A DNA stretch of 64,000 bases from Amaurobius ferox (lineage: Eukaryota > Arthropoda > Arachnida > Araneae > Amaurobiidae). A model generated the notes under the pieces. It did no database searches. It worked only from the letters and a program-made list of their open reading frames with translations, and was not told the DNA's origin. Shown in pieces: positions 59,205 through 64,000 of the stretch. The position numbers were made by a program, and so were the translations under genes. The stretch is from contig OX578146.1 in assembly GCA_951213105.1 (NCBI GenBank), forward strand, positions 49,197,275 through 49,261,274. Reading direction: 5' to 3'. Every line of letters begins with the position of its first letter. Positions within the stretch are counted from its first letter, which is position 1.

Positions 59205-60800
59205 CTTCTGTGGCCCATTGTGCTAGATTGTATGATCTCTCCAAAGTTCATAAAGCAAGTGTTCCTTTTAGACCCATTGTATCTAATATTGATACTGCCT
59301 CCTACAAATTAGCCAAACATTTAGTTTCTATGTTCTCTCCTCTTCTTAGTAATAATATTCATATGTGGCAAAATTCTGTCCAATTTGTGAAGAAAATTTG
59401 TAATTTAAACTCTTGTGGTTTGACTATGGTATTCTTTGAGTCCTTATTTACTAATGGTCGTTATTTACTAATGTAGCTTCTATTAGTCATTATTTACTAA
59501 TGTTTCTGTTGAGGGTGTCATTGTCTTGTCTCAGGAAAATATTCTATGAATTCCATTTCTTTCAATTTGAAATTGATAAGCTTGCTTCTCTTACCAGCAC
59601 TTGTTTATCACAAATTTCTTTTATCTTTCATAATAAATTCTACAGTATGTCTGATAGCTTGGCTATAGGTAATCCACACACTCCTATTCTACGAGTCGGA
59701 CGGTCTGGGTCTTCTACACACTCCTATTCTCAATGACACCTACATACATTATTTTGAAATTAAGCTTTTGAAAATATCCTGTTTGATTCTTATAATACTC
59801 ATTATGTTGGTGACGGTTTTGCTCTTCTGGATCACACTTCGAATGATATTGATGGTATTTTGGATATTTTGAATCCCATTGATCTTTGCATTCAGTTTAC
59901 CTATGAAATGGAATACAACAATCGTCTCGCGTTTGGGGGAGTCTTGGTCATCTGCAGGGATGATGAATATCTCACTATTTCTTATTCTATTTCAAAACCT
60001 TTTCAGTCTCTACATAAAAATTCCTGCCATAAGGTCAGTTTCACTGTAACCGATGTAACAATTAATACAAGATTCATGGCTTCTTTATACCAGGAAACAT
60101 GTACTAAAAATGACAAAGTAAAACTTTATGCTTTAAAATATTTATTACCTATGGCTATCATATAGCAACTTTTAAAAAAATTTCTTGCTATAAATATATC
60201 TCTATAATTTCATTTTAAAATTGTGCAACTGAAGTAATGCAACTGGATAAGATGTAATTGCTGATTTAGTAAAAAATACTAAATAACTAAGACTAAATGC
60301 ATACCTATTAATATTTTATTTATCAACCATAATTTCAAAAATTACAATATCTTTTGTAACTGAAGTAACATGCTTCTGTAACTAATGTAACAGTATAAAT
60401 TTCTTATGATGTCAGTTATATTTGTAGTGCATTTTTGTTCCTTGATATTGTTATATGAAATCTAAAGTTTTTTACTAATACACATGGACAATCTAAACAT
60501 TTAACATACTCTGAAATAGACAATAATCTGAATATTTATTTTGGGGCAAAAATGAGACTTCGATGTGGGACTGACTTTAACCAGAAAATTGCTGCTTTCA
60601 ATGCATTTGTCCCTCATGCTTTGAATGATTGTTCTACTATGGATTTACTCACTTCTGAAACCAATTATTTAAAAGCTGTTGTCGATCGTGGTTTCTCTCC
60701 CAGCATTGTTGATCATGCAATTAAAAAAATTTCTAAACCTTTCTCTAAACTTGCTTCTGAAAAAGATTTCAATAACACTATCATTTCACTATCTTGTCCA
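59205..60800 (+). pseudogene. Penelope-like reverse transcriptase remnants
   Basis: 59210-59476 encodes LYDLSKVHKASVPFRPIVSN, the family's LPKxHK...RPI motif, followed by YKLAKHL and a LFTN piece. 59860-60030 encodes IQFTYEMEYNNRLAFGGVLV, the later RT/thumb region. 60575-60800 encodes NQKIAAFNAFVPHALN, the connector that normally follows directly. The catalytic YADD region is not recognisable. Confidence 0.7.
59694..59720 (+). repeat. SINE tail scrap
   Basis: GAGTCGGACGGTCTGGGTCT then TCTACACA, the 3' end of the SINE family, inside the Penelope-like remnant. ACACACTCCTATTCT flanks it on both sides, suggesting a target duplication. Confidence 0.55.
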
Positions 60801-60849
60801 AAAATCAGTCAGCAGATTGCTTAAATCCTTAAAAAATTCAATATTACAC

Positions 60850-61150
60850 TTAAAGATCCTTTAGAAATTTCTAATAGTTGGGGCATTTACAGTATTTCTT
60901 GCCATTGTAGTCTTCCTTACATTGGTCAAACTAAATGTGCTTTAAAATTTCATTTTAAGGAACATGAAAATTATCTTAATAAACAGAAATTTAATAAATC
61001 TCCAATTGCTCAACATTGCAATCCTTTTGACCACCATTTTGAGTTTTCTTCAGTTAGGATCATACAAAAATGCACATCAATCTACGATCTTGACTTTTTT
61101 GGAGCCTTCTATATTCAGAAAAATTCTAGTAATTTAGTTAATGACTTGTT
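60850..61150 (+). pseudogene. GIY-YIG endonuclease domain of the Penelope-like element
   Basis: The frame reads WGIYSISCHCSLPYIGQTKC, with GIY at 60882-60890 and YIG at 60918-60926 and the two Penelope-type cysteines between them. The KEH helix follows, but the position usually holding the catalytic arginine is histidine, and the glutamate in the later AEH motif is glutamine (IAQHC). It would nick target DNA in an active element; this copy looks catalytically dead and has no start codon of its own. Confidence 0.75.
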
Positions 61151-61994
61151 CAGCATGTCATTTATATCCATGGTCTGGCAGTGTGCCCTGCAAATTTTTC
61201 CACTCTCTTTTTTCAAAACTTAAACTTTGGGATTCTTTTGTGCCATTTTAACTTATATTTTGTCTTGTTGGGTCTCATTTACTCTTGTTCGGACTTGACT
61301 CGTTTTGTCTTGGATATTCCTGTTGTGTTTTGTCACATGCTAATTTTACGTGCTACTTCTCGTTTTGAATTTGCTGAACTGTTATTCATTCTGCTTTCTG
61401 ATTAGCTCGCTCAGTTGAGCTCTTAATCCAGTTTTGGGGTATATAAACCCCACAGTTTCTTCTATTTGCACCCAATTTGTGTTTGACTTCAGGTCTGTTG
61501 GTTCTCTTACACTGATGGACGCAACCCAGCATATTTTCAAAACAGTTATATGCTACATTTCATCATATTTGTGTTTAAATACGTTGCTCAAGTTTTCCTT
61601 ATCCTTTGCTAAAGATGCTTTTACTTATTCACTATAGTAAAATTCATTTTTAACAAAACTGCTTAATACGAAGTAAATTGCAATCATTGTTTGGTCTGTC
61701 TGTTTTTTTTTTTTTGCTTACAACAAAATTCCTGATACAAAAATAATGTATATCTGATGCCAGAAAAGAAATTCAACAACTATGGTTCCATTGATGGCAA
61801 CAGCATAAGCAGTGCTAAACTAGCAGATGCACAAATAATCTGATCGGTGCTTGAAGAGCCTGACGAAGAATCAAGCAATGACAATGATGTTAATTTTCCA
61901 AATCAGCGTCTTCAAATTGTATTGAATGTTGTGGTTATTGACTCACTTGCAAATCATCGCAATTTTATGGAAAGTAACGAGAACTTAACAGATG

Positions 61995-62300
61995 ATGTCC
62001 CTGGACATAAAAGCACGAAAAAACCTTCTCTCTCCAACAATCTCACCTCTCAACAAGAGATGGCAGCACCACACGGAGACAGAGGCCTTACCACTCCCTT
62101 CCTGGCTGACCACGACTAACGTCACGCCCGATGCAACACGCCTCCTGGCCTTCAGCCCTCAACTGAGTTCCAGATGGGGACACACGGGGGGATTTCTGTG
62201 CGGCCCCCTCCTCGCCGAAATTCGACCCAGGCTTCTCATCAGGTGGGGGAGTGTGCGACAGCAGACGACTCTGCTCCTACCAAAAGACATCTGATCAAAG
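61995..62300 (+). other. GC-rich patch, probably a retroelement piece
   Basis: About 55% GC in an otherwise AT-rich region, open in two plus frames but without a recognisable domain. At about 62242-62260 AGGTGGGGGAGTGTGCGAC looks like a polypurine tract followed by an LTR start, but no second LTR copy is present in the window. Confidence 0.3.
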
Positions 62301-62344
62301 ATGCTTGAAACCAGTACCTGAATTATGAGTTCGGAGTTGAAGCT

Positions 62345-62415
62345 AGCTTTTGCTCTAAGCTTATAATGTTGGTCTTGTAAGCACGAGGTCCTGAGTTCGG
62401 GCCTGGCGACTCTCA
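62345..62415 (+). repeat. tRNA-like sequence, SINE head or pseudogene
   Basis: GTTGGTCTTGTAAGCACGAG, then GTCCTGAGTTCGGGCC, resembles the anticodon and T arms of a tRNA-Thr(TGT). The acceptor and D arms do not pair. Most likely a degenerate tRNA-derived SINE head rather than a working tRNA. Confidence 0.35.
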
Positions 62416-62419
62416 ATTG

Positions 62420-63050
62420 CTACATATTCATGAATTAAAACATTTCATTCTGCAGCACAACCAAAAATATAAATATTTGAAAACTTGTAATAAGTTAATT
62501 TTGCTTATCTTAATACATGCATTTCAATTTGATGTTTCAACAACCTTATTTACACCGATCACATTACATGCTAAGCATTGAAAATTAGTAAACGAACAAC
62601 AAAAACTTCAGAATATTACAACTTCAAAAGAACTTTTGTGCAGGCAGTCCCTTCTACACTTCAACATCATAGCACTCTGAACAGATGGTGTAAACAGGGT
62701 ATAAATTTCTTGGAAGCGAGTATTTGCATTTTCTCAATGATTCAAATGTTTTAGTTTGCAGCACCTACAATTTATCAAAAACAATGATTTCAACTGTTAA
62801 TTTTATATAGTAATCTGCTCCTGTACAAAATTACATGTATCTGTCCTGTCACAAAGTGCTTCTTTTTTTTATACTCTGAAGAACTCCTTTAAATGCATAA
62901 GTTTTTTAATTTCTTTAAATTAGAAATATACTAACTGTACCTGTGCAAAGCATCTGTACTTTAGGCATCCATGAAATTTTTAACAACAGGACTGTGAAAA
63001 TCTATCTATAAGTACTAACTGCCAAGTGTCCTTATGTCTGTATGTCACGC
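62420..63050. other. non-coding stretch, nothing recognised
   Basis: No supportable feature and no MED23 exon on the minus strand. Confidence 0.4.
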
Positions 63051-63054
63051 TTTT

Positions 63055-64000
63055 TTTAGGCACTTTCTGAATAGATGGAGACTTGCAATTTTGTACACGG
63101 GTGGATCGTTTGATAAAACCTACTGGAAAAATTGAATTTTTTTAAAATGTTCTATAGAGGGGTTGCCCCATACCAAAATGTTTGAAAAGTGAAATGATAG
63201 AATAGCATGCTTTGCAATGAGATAGAAACTTTAAATTTGGTGCACTGATAAATCTTTCGAAAGGAAGAAAGTGTGCAATTTCAGATTTCCAATATACAAG
63301 GTATGCGCCGCACACCAAAATGTTCGATTTACTGAATAAATGAGTAACACCGCCTTTAAATTTTGATAGGGGCTTGAAATTTGGTACATGGCCTAATCAT
63401 TTAATGAAAACACCCAAGGCGAATAGAATTTCTCAGAAATGTTCGATTATGGGGGTGCCCCAGAGAAAAACATTCGAAATGTGAAATGATAAAAAAAAAC
63501 ATGCTTCAGTATGAGATAGAAATTTCAAATTTGGTGTACGGGTAGATAATTTGGAAGGAAAGTGCACAATTTCAATTATCCTATATATTACACTTTAGGG
63601 GTTGCTGCACACCAAAATGTTCGATTTTCAGAATAAAGGGAAAATACCTCTATCAAAGCATGATAGAGATTTGATATTTGGTATATGGGAGAATCATCTG
63701 ATAGAAAACCCGAGAAGAAAGGAGTTTTTTTTTTAAATGTTCATTTAAGGGGGTGGGTACGCCACACAAAAACATTCGAAAGATAAAATGATAAAAAAAG
63801 CATGCTTTGCGATAGATAAGATAGAGACTTCAAATTTTGTGTATCTGTAGATTGTTGTAAAGGAAGAAAGTGTGCAATTTCAGTGTTCCAGCATTTGCTA
63901 CTGTAGGGGGGTGTCGCACACTAAAATATTCGATTTGACGAACAAATGAAAAATGTCACCCTTACAATGTGATAGCGGCTTGAAATTTGGTATATGGGCT
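63055..64000 (+). repeat. tandem array, 300-bp dimer of two 150-bp monomers
   Basis: CTTGAAATTTGGTA-type starts recur at 63082, 63373, about 63669 and 63979 (spacing 291-308). Half a period later a sister motif CTTCAAATTTGGTG occurs at 63229, about 63533 and about 63828. CACCAAAATGTTCGATTT, GTGAAATGATA and AGCATGCTTTGC repeat in register. The array continues past the right edge. Confidence 0.85.

Larger units (their letters stand above)
59205..61660 (+). mobile_element. decayed Penelope-like retroelement
   Basis: Plus-strand remains of a Penelope-like element in the expected order: reverse transcriptase pieces, then a GIY-YIG endonuclease, then a tail containing a TTTTGGGGTATATAAACCCC palindrome (61431-61450). 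Stops, frameshifts and an apparent insertion of about 0.5 kb (60035-60560) break it up. Borders are approximate. Confidence 0.75.

Noticed and set aside
62242..62300. Polypurine tract plus LTR start as proof of a gypsy or BEL element
   Set aside because: No second LTR, no pol domain and no target duplication in the window, so only a GC-rich patch is reported.
62345..62415. A functional tRNA-Thr gene
   Set aside because: Acceptor and D arms do not pair; only the anticodon and T-arm areas look tRNA-like.
57842..64000. Upstream MED23 exons to the right of exon a
   Set aside because: No minus-strand frame with splice sites matching the expected N-terminal blocks was found.

Overview
The window is a piece of an AT-rich animal genome, very probably an arthropod. 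Its one recognisable host gene is a split, intron-rich Mediator subunit gene (MED23/Sur2 family). Almost everything else is eukaryotic transposable-element sequence of kinds common in arthropods: Copia, piggyBac, hAT, Tigger/pogo, mariner/Tc1, Penelope-like and tRNA-derived SINE. An arachnid would fit, but I cannot name the species from sequence alone. There is no bacterial-style gene organisation.

Host gene: twelve consecutive MED23 exons lie on the minus strand, from 57833 down to 13003. Splice phases match across all eleven introns (722 to 7,954 bp), giving about 526 codons that correspond roughly to residues 135-655 of a protein of about 1,370 residues. The first exon(s) should lie beyond the right edge. 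The C-terminal half was not found between 12990 and 1, so it is probably beyond the left edge, after an intron of at least 13 kb.

Layout by region: 1-3.4 kb holds a Tigger-like MITE candidate and one unassigned exon-like ORF. 3.4-12.7 kb is a three-level nest: a hAT element (8-bp target duplication) was entered by a deleted piggyBac (TTAA), whose terminal repeat was then entered by a nearly pristine Copia LTR retrotransposon (5-bp duplication TTCGG, LTRs differing at 1 of 741 positions). 13-58 kb is the MED23 gene. Its introns carry a deleted mariner, a Tigger element whose transposase is broken by one stop codon, tRNA-derived SINEs (one abutting a 5S rRNA fragment), two mariner-like elements with long inverted repeats, foldback repeats, a 28-bp minisatellite that reverses orientation, a decayed hAT transposase, Tc1 fragments and a second Tigger. 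58-64 kb holds a short hAT-like element with a 5-bp duplication, a decayed Penelope-like element with a GIY-YIG domain, a GC-rich patch and a tandem array with a period of about 300 bp that runs off the right edge.

The genes do not form a pathway. The picture is one Mediator gene being enlarged by repeated transposition. I see no undescribed defence or biosynthetic system. The most interesting items are the triple nest, the small piggyBac-derived ORF that seems to join the two ends of the transposase, the 5S/SINE junction, and the inverted 28-bp array.
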